A DNA stretch of 26,132 bases, taken from Chalciporus piperatus. Its lineage: Eukaryota > Basidiomycota > Agaricomycetes > Boletales > Boletaceae. The stretch covers positions 1-26,132 of the forward strand of contig JBBPTG010000311.1 of the NCBI GenBank assembly GCA_038093975.1, written 5' to 3'. Positions 1 through 8,521 of the stretch are shown here, in pieces. The first letter of the stretch is position 1; the number at the start of each line of letters is the position of its first letter. The position numbers and the translations under genes are program-made. Below the pieces are notes generated by a model. That model ran no database searches and was not told the DNA's origin. It worked only from the letters and a program-made list of their open reading frames with translations.

Positions 1-588
1 TGGAAATAATGCTTTGAACATGTAGGTCAGGTTGCAGTGGCCTTGGCTTTCAATTGATCCCTGGGCCGTGAGAATTGGCTCATATTGTCATGAGATATGA
101 TTATTTCTGTGTAGAACATTAGTTTATATGTGATTTAATACATTATGCTTGAGTTGCCACTGGGAAATCACGTGAATGCTCTTCTTGCTTTGTATTGTAT
201 CAGTGTCACATCATAAGTGTCATGTCATTGTGGATCTCACACTTCATCACTGTCGTCGTCACTCACTCTTCTTTCTCTCTGTCACTCACATAGATGTTCA
301 TCATGGCACTTGCAATATTCACAGCCCTGTCAGGGTCCGCAATGGACGTGCTTACACTTACACACCAGGAAAAAAATACTGGAAACATGACACATTTTTG
401 CCTCTCCACTTAGGTGATTTGCCTGTCAAGTTTTTCATGTTTGGGGGTGCATCTATTCCTCTTGATGACAGTGCTTACCTTGGCTATTAAAAGTGTGTGT
501 ATAATCTGGGCAGTGCACTTGTCTGATGCTTGACATCTCATAGATTTTATCAGGCATTTAGGTAAATTTCACTTGATAATAGTGCTAC
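1..588. other. No supported gene
   Basis: AT-rich sequence without a recognisable domain. The only longer open frame is 176-490 (+, 104 codons). Its first half is low-complexity (His/Ser/Leu-rich) and the second half (after about residue 50) is less biased, but I recognise no family. I see no LTR, terminal inverted repeat or RNA gene here. An exon of an unknown gene cannot be excluded. Confidence 0.5.
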
Positions 589-596
589 TTAGAGTA

Positions 597-815
597 CCAT
601 GCAGCAGACTGGCCTGCTATTATCAATTTTAGGTGTGATATAAAAACTACAATGAGATTGGAAAAAGCCCTGGCCTGGGCCCTGGGCTTGGGCCTGTGTA
701 TATCTCAAGCCAGGCCCTAAGCCCTTACAAGCCCAATATCTGGGCCTGGCTTGGCCTGGCCTATATAGGGCCTGGCCTGTGGGCTTCAGGGCTTCAGGCC
801 CAGCCCGTCCATCAC
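597..815. repeat. GGCC-rich dispersed repeat, possible MITE
   Basis: The interval 660-815 is dominated by GGCCTGG, GGGCTTGGGCC and GCCCAGCCC words, unlike the AT-rich sequence on its left. It is flanked by two near-identical 8-mers, TTAGAGTA (589-596) and TAAGAGTA (816-823), which could be a target-site duplication of a hAT-type non-autonomous element. The inner ends are only weakly complementary (ACTGGCC near 609-615 against GGCCCAGCCCGTCC near 797-810), so the boundaries are a guess. No ORF of its own is supported. Confidence 0.3.
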
Positions 816-821
816 TAAGAG

Positions 822-1452
822 TAGGGATCAGCCAATGTACCATTGTGCCCTGGCAGTGGGAATGGCCAACACAAAGGTTCCACTGGCATGAGGTAGGACC
901 TGGCCGACTGGTGCTAATCACCCAGTCCTGCCTGCATCAGGGTTCGGCCCATAGAGAATAGGGATAGGCCGATGTGTAAACCCTCCATGTGTAGGGAGCG
1001 GCCAATGCAGGAAATGTTTAGGGGTGGGCATTGGCCACTGAATCATGTCTCCTACAGCAGGCATGGCCCGATAGATTGAGTGTCAATCGGTAGGGATGGG
1101 CCGATGCAACCCGCCTCAGTAGGTAGGGATTGGCCCATGTATAGTTTGTCGATGTGTAGGGATGGGCCGATGCAGTCATTTCAATGTGTAGGCATGGGCC
1201 GATATACCTATTGTCACTAGGCAGGAATGGGCCGATGCAATCAGTGTCAATGTGTAGGGATGGGCCAATGGGTTGAGCCTCAATGCATAGGAATGGGCCA
1301 ATGGGTTGAGCCTCAATGCTTAGGAATGGGCCGATATACCTATTGTCACTAGGTAGGGATGGGCCGATGCATTGATTGTAAATATGTAGGAACAGGCTAA
1401 TGCAAACCTTGTTCTTGAGTAGGCATGGGCTGATCCAAAGCAAGCCACTAGG
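822..1452. repeat. 33-bp tandem minisatellite, about 19 units
   Basis: A degenerate tandem repeat with core TAGGGATGGGCCGATG plus a more variable 17-bp tail. From 959 to 1452 there are 15 units starting at 959, 992, 1025, 1058, 1091, 1124, 1157, 1189, 1222, 1255, 1288, 1321, 1354, 1387 and 1420. Spacing is 33 bp except one 32-bp unit at 1157. Upstream (822, 854, 894, 938) the units are more diverged and irregularly spaced. Units 1189 and 1321 share the same tail, as do 1255 and 1288, which suggests block duplication. Because 33 is divisible by three, the minus strand is open from 1455 to 1018 and would encode an 11-residue repeat (consensus like IGPFLxIEAQP). The 1-bp deletion at 1157 changes the repeat's reading phase, so coding is doubtful. 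Confidence 0.85.
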
Positions 1453-1545
1453 CATACTCCGGAATCACTAAGAAGCTCTGATCAATCAATCAAAGACCCT
1501 AATTGATTCCCGAGGTCCAGACTCACCCTCGCCCAGCCAGCCCCA

Positions 1546-2227
1546 TTGGCCAATCCTGACAGCCGACTGATGATTCAAATTGCCTTCCAATCATCTGAAT
1601 CTATATCTAATGTCGCCATGGACCCCTCTAGCAGCCGAAATGCTCTCGAATATCTTGCTCGCCCACAGCTCAGGGAGATCGACGATCTCGCCCATCGTCG
1701 CACCTGGGCACACATGGTTTTGCAGGCAGCGGTACAAAGCTGTTCTTCAGATCGTCTATCATTCGACTGATCATCCTCTAGCTGACTGCAGGAATTATGT
1801 CTGCCAGTGCCTCCCCATTTTCCCCACCTGTCTTGGACGCCATCCGCGACTCACTGGACATAGTTGCATCACGGTCTCAGGGTTGGCCTCTGCTGCCAAC
1901 CCACCGGCCCCCCCTCTCCCTCTCGCTGGACTATCGAACCTATGGCTGCCGCCTAGGGGCCTTGAGGCTGTATTGGGAATGGAGGTTCAAAGTAGAGAGC
2001 TATGTGAACAGTGTCAGGCAGCCGACGAGCTCTTGTGCAATGGAGGCTCATTGGCTCGACCTTGTCATCGGTGCCTTGCTGAGGATCTGCCATGTAGTAT
2101 GTCCACCCCTACACAGACCCTGCCCACCAGCTTGAGAAAGCGGCCGAGGAACCATTGTGAGTCAGCTAGTTACTTCTCCTCTTCATCGGCTCACAATCTT
2201 TGCAGAATACATTGTTATGCTTCTTAG
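1546..2227 (+). pseudogene. Broken ORF cluster with Zn2Cys6-like cysteine motif
   Basis: Three overlapping plus-strand frames look like pieces of one decayed gene. The first (1546-1770; likely inner start at 1618, MDPSSSRNALEYLARP) is charged and helical-looking. The second (1797-2135) contains LGALRLYWEWRFKVESYV. The third (to 2227) contains six cysteines as C-x2-C-x7-C-x8-C-x2-C-x6-C at 2003-2095, followed by a basic stretch (SLRKRPRNH). That spacing is close to the fungal Zn(II)2Cys6 binuclear cluster of transcription factors, though usually CX2CX6C comes first. Changing frames near 2000 would join the YWEWR segment to the cysteine cluster, so frameshifts are likely. I do not recognise a specific gene. 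It ends just upstream of gypsy1 (2243). Confidence 0.35.
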
Positions 2228-2348
2228 ATACATGCTCATGCTTGTTATGACTGGGTCACAACACAGCGGGGACTTAAGGCAACACTAGGCCTTGCGAAGG
2301 ATAAGCTGAGTACTAAAACTTAATGACGGCGAAGTCACAAATGGATTA

Positions 2349-3302
2349 TGAAACGACTCAACTCAACTAAGAGCTAAGACTCACACTAGACAATAGCGAG
2401 CCGATGTACTTGGCTGAGGTTCAATGAGGAAACTCCAGGAGAACAAGACTAGGGAGTCCAGTGCTTGTTGACCCGGGTTTATATACTATTGTCAATGTTT
2501 GTACATGTTGTGGCTAAACCTTATCGTAGGTGACTGGGTATGACTCATACTGACTACTAGCCAATGGCATAACTAGCTCTAGTACTGCGGAATGAGTAAG
2601 CGTGAGTCATATGATGAGTAATGCTGACTGATGCTGATGAGTGAACAGTGAGTCATCAGTTAGCAAGCGAAGGTCTAGACCTAGCTTATGTAAGTAAGTC
2701 ACGTGATGCGATAAGATAAGATAACAAAAGAGACAGTGAAACGACTAAGTCCAAGTGTTACGATCACTCATTCTTTCCTTCTTTGTTACCTTGTACTAAG
2801 TCCTAGTCGCTGGTTCATGTCCTGCCTAGGCCTCTTATTTCTTACCTCGCTTTAGTCAGCGAACATTCCTTAATGTTCTTTCTCCTTCCACGCTTCGTCA
2901 TCGCTGACTCGTATACTTACCGAGCATGACTCATTCCTATTCGTCATGACTTGTTCTTACGTATTCTGACTTGTTCTATGCCTGCCCTTAACTCGTTTCT
3001 TCACTTATATAAACCCTCGAGTTTCCTCCTGTAACCCTAACTTAGACCTACGCAATCTAGCTTGGTCATTCCTCGTTTCCTTTGAACCCTCTGAGAGTCA
3101 CCGTCCCACTCTTGAACGGACGCTAGGCCTTAACGTGGACATCCCATCGTTAGGCTACCTTTGAAACCCTTGTCTTTGACTAGGCTTTGCGTCTACGCTT
3201 TGACCTACCCGGTACAAGCGTAACACCAAGAAACGAAGAGAAACCTAGTAAGCGTAATGGAATGAAGGCATGATTAGGATAAGGAATGGAGCGTTCGTAA
3301 CA
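2349..3302 (-). mobile_element. Solo LTR 2 inside gypsy1 3' LTR
   Basis: A minus-orientation LTR starting TGTTACGAACGCTC (3302 downward) and ending ..GAGTCGTTTCA (2349). It is flanked by a 5-bp direct repeat GATTA at 2344-2348 and 3303-3307, so the insertion borders are certain. Without the nested insertion (470 bp plus 5-bp duplication) it is about 479 bp. It is the same family as the plus-strand LTR at 9399-10001: shared start, GATAAGATAAGATAAC block, CACGTGA, TATA box (TTTATATA at 2478-2485) and GAGTTGAGTCGTTTCA end. No internal region remains, as expected after LTR-LTR recombination. Confidence 0.93.
2756..3225 (+). mobile_element. Solo LTR 1 nested in solo LTR 2
   Basis: A 470-bp plus-orientation LTR with TGTTACG...CGTAACA ends and a 5-bp target duplication CCAAG (2751-2755 and 3226-3230). 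A TATA box (TATATAAA, 3006-3013) gives the orientation. One TGACTCA lies at 2927-2933. It contains no gene. It is the youngest of three layers here: gypsy1 3' LTR, then solo LTR 2, then this one. Confidence 0.93.
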
Positions 3303-3344
3303 GATTAGACTGGGGTCTGTGATAAGTACAGGGCTACTTATATA
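3303..3344 (-). promoter_or_regulatory. gypsy1 LTR TATA box and presumed transcript start
   Basis: On the minus strand TATATAAG begins at 3344. 33 bp downstream (3311) the sequence AGTCTAATC begins, and it continues as CA at 2343-2342 once solo LTR 2 and its duplicated GATTA are removed. This 11-mer, AGTCTAATCCA, is the exact reverse complement of the primer-binding site at 9338-9348. Its distance from TATA makes it the likely 5' end of the element RNA. Confidence 0.7.
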
Positions 3345-3654
3345 CTATTGAGAAGTGCGCACAGACCAACAGCCGAATAAGGAAAACACAAGGGAAAAGA
3401 TAGATAAGGTAAATGGTACGATGATAAGAAAAGGTACCAGGCACGGATTAGGGTCTAGGCCATGACATCATTGCTGACTCATCTAAGTCTGGACCTTTGT
3501 CACGTGACCTGATTATGTAATAGTTTACGTAATGCTACAGGGACTACCGGAGCGGATTAAGATGAATCCGGCTTGACCCCTAAGTTGTAGACAAAGTCCA
3601 GAGTTCGAATACCGTTGTAGGCAAAAGTTTGAAAAGTTTTTAAATACTATAACA

Positions 3655-3666
3655 CTATCCCCTCTC
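3655..3666 (-). other. gypsy1 polypurine tract
   Basis: Minus-strand GAGAGGGGATAG directly precedes the TGTTATAG start of the 3' LTR. It is the expected primer site for plus-strand DNA synthesis. It overlaps the stop codon of pol (TAG, 3668-3666), so the coding region runs right up to the LTR. Confidence 0.8.
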
Positions 3667-5165
3667 TAGGAATCGCATTCCAGGCGATTCGGCAACTTGC
3701 GCTCAGGAACCTCTGTCAGATTTTCGTATTTTTGGAACAAGGCAGAGAAATTTCCCATGGTCATGTTGATTCGGCGTGGGGCGGACGGGTGCTTTTTGTG
3801 AAAAGCTTTGACAGCTTCGGGTGCATTTGACAAATGCGCTGCTTTTTCCCATGTATGATCCGATATGTCCCAGCCTTTTCAATGAACCAGGTACTCTAAC
3901 TGTCCTTGTTTAACCTGAGATGTCACTACGTAATCCACCTCGTACTCTTCTTCTCCCTCTTGGTTGACTACTACCGGATCCGGAAGACGGACCAGTTGCC
4001 CTTCTAACGGTTCTTTAGCCAGTTTGACCCGTTTGACATTAACCGTGGGATGGATGTGCATAGAATTGGGCAAGTCAAGGGTGACTGCATTCGGGAGGAC
4101 CTTCGTGATCTGGTAAGGTCCGATCCAATTCTGCGTCATTTTTTTGGAAGGATAAGGTAATTTGAGGTTGTCCGTGGATAACATAACGAAATCTCCGATT
4201 TGATAATCTGGAGCTTCGGACCGATGTTTGTCTGCTTGCTCTTTCATCCGGTTCTGAGTTTCTTCTAATGCCTGCTCGACTTCTTTGTGTGCCTTTCCAC
4301 ATTCCTCTAAAAATGTACCAGCCGGAGATGAATCGCCTTCAAATCCCATGCGTGGGAAGTAGTTTTTTGTTATAGCGAAGGGAATCGTTCCAGTAGCAGT
4401 GGAAAGGGAGGAATTATGATGGAACCGCGCTATCTTCAACCAATCAGCCCATTCCGTTTGACGTTTAGCCACGTAAGCGTGGAGATACTGCTGGAGTTCT
4501 CGGTTCATACACTCCGTTTGGCCATCGGTGTGGGGGTGATAAGCGGTTGACAGCTTCTGTTCTATTCCTAGAAGGGTGCAAAGCTGCGAAGTAAACTCCG
4601 ATGCAAATTGCGGTCCTCGATCTGAAACAATCGAAGAGGGAAGTCCGTGTCTACACCAAACATTGTCTCTAAATAGAATAGCTAGTTCTTTCGAAGAAAT
4701 TGTCTTTTTTACAAGCAATGAACTCGACTTCTTTAGAGAAACGATCTACAATAACACAAATAGAATCAAAGCCACGTGATTTAGGAAAACCCGTGGTAAA
4801 GTCTATAGATATATCCTTCCAAGGTTCTTTCGGAACAGGAAGGGGAATTAGTTTGCCCGCTTGTGCAGTTGATTTTCCCTTCGTGAGGGCGCACATTTGG
4901 CAATGTTCTACGTAGGTTTTAACGTCCTTTGTGACACCAGGCCACGAGAAATAACGAGTAATCAAATGTAGAGTACATCCTTGGCCACCATGGCCACCGA
5001 TAGGGGAATCGTGAAGAATTGTAAGTAATTTAATACGTAAAGAAGTAGGAACGAAAACTTTGTTTTTATCATTTTTAAATACTATAGACCCCTCATCAAA
5101 AACGAAGCCATCTACAGTATCATTTTTTATTTTTTCTGATTCGTTTTGTATTTCGTCGTAAATAG
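3666..5165 (-). pseudogene. gypsy1 integrase with chromodomain
   Basis: This is the integrase part of pol, which joins element cDNA to target DNA. On the minus strand there is an HHCC zinc finger (HDSPIGGHGG.. to HCQMC, about 5010-4893), then the catalytic core with D (DISIDFTTGFP), D (SDRGPQF) and E (TDGQTECMNREL), then a GPY/F module (NWIGPYQITKVLPNAV). A chromodomain follows: EYEVDYVVTSQVKQGQLEYLVH, an in-frame TGA at 3879-3881 where a Trp is expected, then KGWDISDHTWEKAAHL. The protein would end at 3666. Other breaks are a frame change near 5165 and a one-base excess in an A-run near 4720, which splits the core. Catalytic residues are present, but the gene cannot make a full protein. Chromodomains of this class are thought to steer integration toward modified chromatin. 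Confidence 0.9.
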
Positions 5166-6956
5166 TGAAGAAAGTGTAACCGTATTAATGAAAACAGAAG
5201 CGGGAAGTACAGTAATATTCTTGTTATGGTCGGGATCTGCTTCTCCATGATCTTCTCGACGGGATAAAGCATCAGCCCTTCCATTTGTAGAACCCGGTTT
5301 ATAAATAATCGAGTAATTATACTCTGAGAGCAACACGTTCCAATGTGCTTGACGTGGGCTCAGAGTTTGGGGAGATTTCCAATATTCGAGATTCTTGTGG
5401 TCTGTCCAAATCTCGAAGTGTTCTCGACCCATTAGATAATGTCTCCATTCCTGCAAAGCCCGAATGACAGCTAGAAGCTCCTTGTCATAAACCGGGTAGT
5501 TCTTCTCGGCAGAACTAAAGGAATGGGAAATGAAGGCACAAGGCCTCCAGAGGCCATCATCGCATTTAACCGAGAGCACAGCTCCCGTTGCAATATCACT
5601 AGCGTCCGTTTCCACTCGGACTTCTTTAGAGCGATCAGGATATGCTAAAAGCGGAGCGGTGGTGAATTGCTGCTTCAGCTTGTCAAAAGCTTGCTGTTGT
5701 TCTGGTCCCCACCGGTATGGTGTGTTCTTTTTGGTAAGGTCATTCAAGGGACAAGCAATGTCAGCGAAGCCCTGAATGAAGCGTCGATAGAAGTTAGCCA
5801 ATCCTAAAAAGGACTGAACACCCTTCAACCGAGTTGGTGCCGGCCAATCCAAAATAGCCTGTACCTTTGAAGTGTCCATCTCTACGCCTTTCTGGGAGAT
5901 AACCATTCCCAGAAAATCTACGGAATCTACAGCAAAACTGCACTTTTCTGGTTTTACTTAAAGATCGTTCTCTCTGAGATGTTGCAATACGGTTTTAACT
6001 ATCTCTAAGTGCTCTGCTCTAGTTTTTCCGAACGTAAAGATCATGAGATCGTTGATATAAATAATGAGAACCCCATGAAGATCGCTAAATAGATCATTCA
6101 TCATTTGTTGGAACGTGGGGGGAGAGTTCGTAAGTCTGAAGTACATGACAACTGGTTCGTAAGCGCCGAATGGAGTAACGAAAGCCGCTTTCCTTTCGTC
6201 GCCTTCTTTTATTCTAACATTATTGTATCCCCATCGTAGGTCCATTTTAGTAAACATATCAGCTCCTTTGAGCTGGTCGATAAGTCCAGAAATGAGGGGA
6301 AGATGGTAAGCATTCTTGACCGTTCCCTCATTTAGATAACGATAATCCATAACTAATCTCTTTTTACCGTCCTTTTTTGGAATAAAAAATACAGGAGATG
6401 TCTGAGGGGATTTCGACGGACGAAGATATCCTTTCGATAACTCCTTATCGATGAACTTTTTGACATCCTCTAGTTCCTGTTCGGACATTGGAATCACCCG
6501 ACCCTTCTTGGGAACGAAATCAGGCTTAAGATCTATTGCGTGATCCCACGCCTTTCGGGTAGGCATACGCTCACTCTCTTGCTCTGAGAAGACGTCTAAG
6601 TACTCGTGGAGTTCTACTGGGACCTTCTCTGTGAGCCCCGCCTCAAACACTCGACGAATAGAAAAAGAACGTTTCAAATGATAGTTAACTACTTTGCACT
6701 GATCAGTACAGCGTGTGAATTTTACTTGTTTGGCTACCCAATCGATTTCAGGGTTGTGCCTTTCAAGCCAATCATAGCCGATGATCATATGATGAGTGCC
6801 AAGTACAGAAACAAAAGTGTCCATATGCTCGAAATGTCCATTGTGTCCCAAAACAAGTGAAACCTTGTGAGTGACACCACCTATCGCTCCCTCTGAGCCG
6901 TCGGCGTTGTACACTGGAATAGGAAAGGAAGTTCTTCCAGTGTCAAACCATGTCAC
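5127..6956 (-). pseudogene. gypsy1 reverse transcriptase and RNase H
   Basis: Minus-strand RT and RNase H. RT motifs include DYRYLNEGTVKNAYHLPLI, FTKMDLRWGYNNVRIKEGDE, TNSPPTFQQMMNDLF and the active-site loop, here YINDL (N codon 6051-6053) instead of YIDDL: one catalytic Asp is lost by a G-to-A change. A TAA stop (5958-5960) follows ENDL. The same frame then continues with VKPEKC..FLGMVI, SFLGLANFYRRFI and RNase H (ETDASDIATGAVL, YPVYDKELLAVIRAL, IWTDHKNLEYW, NGRADALSRREDH). Length and order are usual for Ty3/gypsy. gypsy3 at 23600-24840 is an intact relative with YIDDL. The enzyme is inactive on two grounds. Confidence 0.93.
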
Positions 6957-7303
6957 TCACAGAGCGATTTATCTATAAAGGTTTCGGTTGCGCCGGAATC
7001 CAATAGAGCGGCAAACTCCATTTTCTTCCATTGCTCCCCTTTGTCGTACATAATGGTAATAGCGAGATCCAGCTCGTTTTTCCGATTCTGATTCCTTACA
7101 TGTATTTTTGATGGGATTTCTTTTTTCGAATAATTTACCTTAAGGGAATTAAGCACGAATTGTTTTACTTCTGTCGCCACGCCACTAGGGGACGCCCTTT
7201 CAGAAGAAGAAGAAAAGTTATATTTAAACGGAACACAAGGAGTAGTACTAATACAACCATTTGGTAAACTATGTCCGAGCCGCCAAGAACCCATCTCTCT
7301 CAT
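6750..7303 (-). pseudogene. gypsy1 aspartic protease
   Basis: A retropepsin-like domain that would process Gag-Pol. The catalytic motif LLDSGATETFID lies near 7015-6975. A downstream hydrophobic motif, HHMIIGYDWLERHNPEIDW (about 6795-6740), corresponds to the ILG-type second motif and the usual linker to RT. The reading frame changes by one base near 6955, between the catalytic motif and the flap region, so the domain is split. The upstream part overlaps the gag stop in the -1 frame, which fits translation by ribosomal frameshifting. Confidence 0.85.
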
Positions 7304-8521
7304 TGGCTGTTTGCTTTTAAAGCCTTGGCTGCCTGTGCCTTGGCTTCTGATTCAATGCGGTCGCGCCAGTACACTTCCGCTTCTTGGTTGGTATATGCCG
7401 CTTGATGCGACATGTAACTTGTGCTGGTGGACGGGCCAGCGGGGTAGGGGGAAGATTGGGGAGGGTAGGGTGCAGGGATGGTACCTGCGAAGGGCATCTG
7501 CCGGTTGTCAAACGGCAGGGAAGTTTCAACGTATTGTTGAGAATAGGGATCCCACATAACAACTTGTCTCTGACGTGGCCTGCGGGGTTTAGGGCACACA
7601 TTTGCAAAGTGACCAGGTTGGTCGCAGTTGAAACAGTTTCCACGAACGGAAGGTCTTGGCATTTGCTGTGCCAAGAGATCCATCGGGGCTCCACGACCAG
7701 GCTGCGTGCCTGTGGGAGTGAAACGGGGACCCGTATGCGGAACGGGGGGATGTGGGGCGCGATGTGATTGGGTACCGTGGTGAAAGGTACGGATATGAAG
7801 AGGAAGGCCTAGGGGCAGGAGCGGGCGCCTGACAAACTGGTGCACCACGTTCTACAATGATACATTTGAAGGTACGACCTATCTTTCGGTAGGTCTCGAT
7901 CGTGTCGTTGTAACTTTGCTCATCAACAGTAGTGTTGATTTGCGCCTGATAATAGACTTTGTAGTCTATTGCCTTTTTTAGCAGCTCTTTGGCATGAGCG
8001 TCTGCAATCTCCGATTCCGCCTTCAACAATTCAAACTCCTGGATGAAGATATCCACAGGTTTCCCAGCCTGCTTCAATGCTTCCAATTTCCTGAGACTCT
8101 CATGAGCGAGAACGTCAATCTGGAAATAGTCCTTGAGTAATTTTGAGAACATGATCCAATCTGGCCATGCTTTCGGGCCCATAGGTGTGCGATCTGGTTC
8201 TGGCGCCAAGGGATCTTCTTCTGCAGGGGGAGGCGGTGGCAGAAGTTCAAGTCGAGACCAGGTCTCGATCATCATTTGCGCGTATCCAGACGCTTTTCCT
8301 TCTAACCGTGAGAGTACGGCGAGACATCGGACCTTGTTGTTTTTCCACGTATGGACGGACTGCCAGGCATTAACCTGCGCCCACCACAAACGGAACTTGG
8401 TGCGGTCACCATCCCATTTCCCAGGGTCGGCAACCTTTTTGGACACGGAGTCCGAATTGTCTGAAAGGAGTGCCTTCAGAGCGGCGGTGAGGGCAGCGAC
8501 GGGATCAAGTGGATCTGCCAT
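7300..8521 (-). pseudogene. gypsy1 gag with zinc knuckle
   Basis: Structural Gag protein forming virus-like particles and binding element RNA. The start ATG at 8521 opens MADPLDPVAALTAALKALL; the capsid-like core has KKVADPGKWDGDRTKFRLWW and WIMFSKLLKDYFQID. A CCHC zinc knuckle (CFNCDQPGHFANVC, CX2CX4HX4C) is near 7640-7600, followed by a Pro/Gln/Tyr-rich tail. The frame shifts near 7790, in the Pro/Ser-rich linker before the knuckle, so core and knuckle are now in different frames (8521-7589 and 7848-7300). Gag of gypsy3 shares the xxVADPGxxDGxxxKFxxWW segment. Confidence 0.88.
7315..7321 (-). promoter_or_regulatory. Putative -1 slippery heptamer, gypsy1 gag/pol
   Basis: Minus-strand TTTAAAA read as T TTA AAA in the gag frame, four codons upstream of the gag stop (TGA, 7302-7300). 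The -1 frame is open and leads into the protease ORF. This is a canonical X XXY YYZ site. No downstream pseudoknot was established. Confidence 0.6.

Larger units (their letters stand above)
2243..3654 (-). repeat. 3' LTR of gypsy1, interrupted by nested LTRs
   Basis: Read on the minus strand, the LTR starts TGTTATAGTATTT at 3654, right after the polypurine tract, and ends ..CCCAGTCATAACA at 2243, so it has TGTTAT/ATAACA ends. Removing the insertion at 2349-3307 leaves about 453 bp. It contains a TATA box (TATATAAG, 3344-3337 on the minus strand), a TCACGTGAC motif (3500-3508) and one TGACTCA (3475-3481). The last about 48 bp match the remaining piece of the 5' LTR at 9351-9398. Confidence 0.85.

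Noticed and set aside
589..961. ORFs of 110 (minus) and 60 (plus) codons over the GGCC-rich repeat
   Set aside because: They translate low-complexity GC-rich repeat (Gly/Pro/Ala/Gln) and have no domain.
822..1452. Regular repeats with variable parts as a CRISPR-like array
   Set aside because: The 16-bp core and 17-bp tail both vary gradually, tails are shared between units, and the sequence is clearly fungal; this is a minisatellite.
1732..1791. A 60-bp intron (GTACAA..CTGCAG) in the Zn2Cys6-like ORF cluster
   Set aside because: Removing it keeps the first frame, which then soon stops and does not lead into the YWEWR or cysteine frames; a frameshifted pseudogene explains the pattern better.
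2349..3302. LTR at 2349-3302 as the partner LTR of the one at 9399-10001, bounding one element
   Set aside because: They are in opposite orientation, and the first has its own GATTA target duplication, so it is a separate solo insertion.
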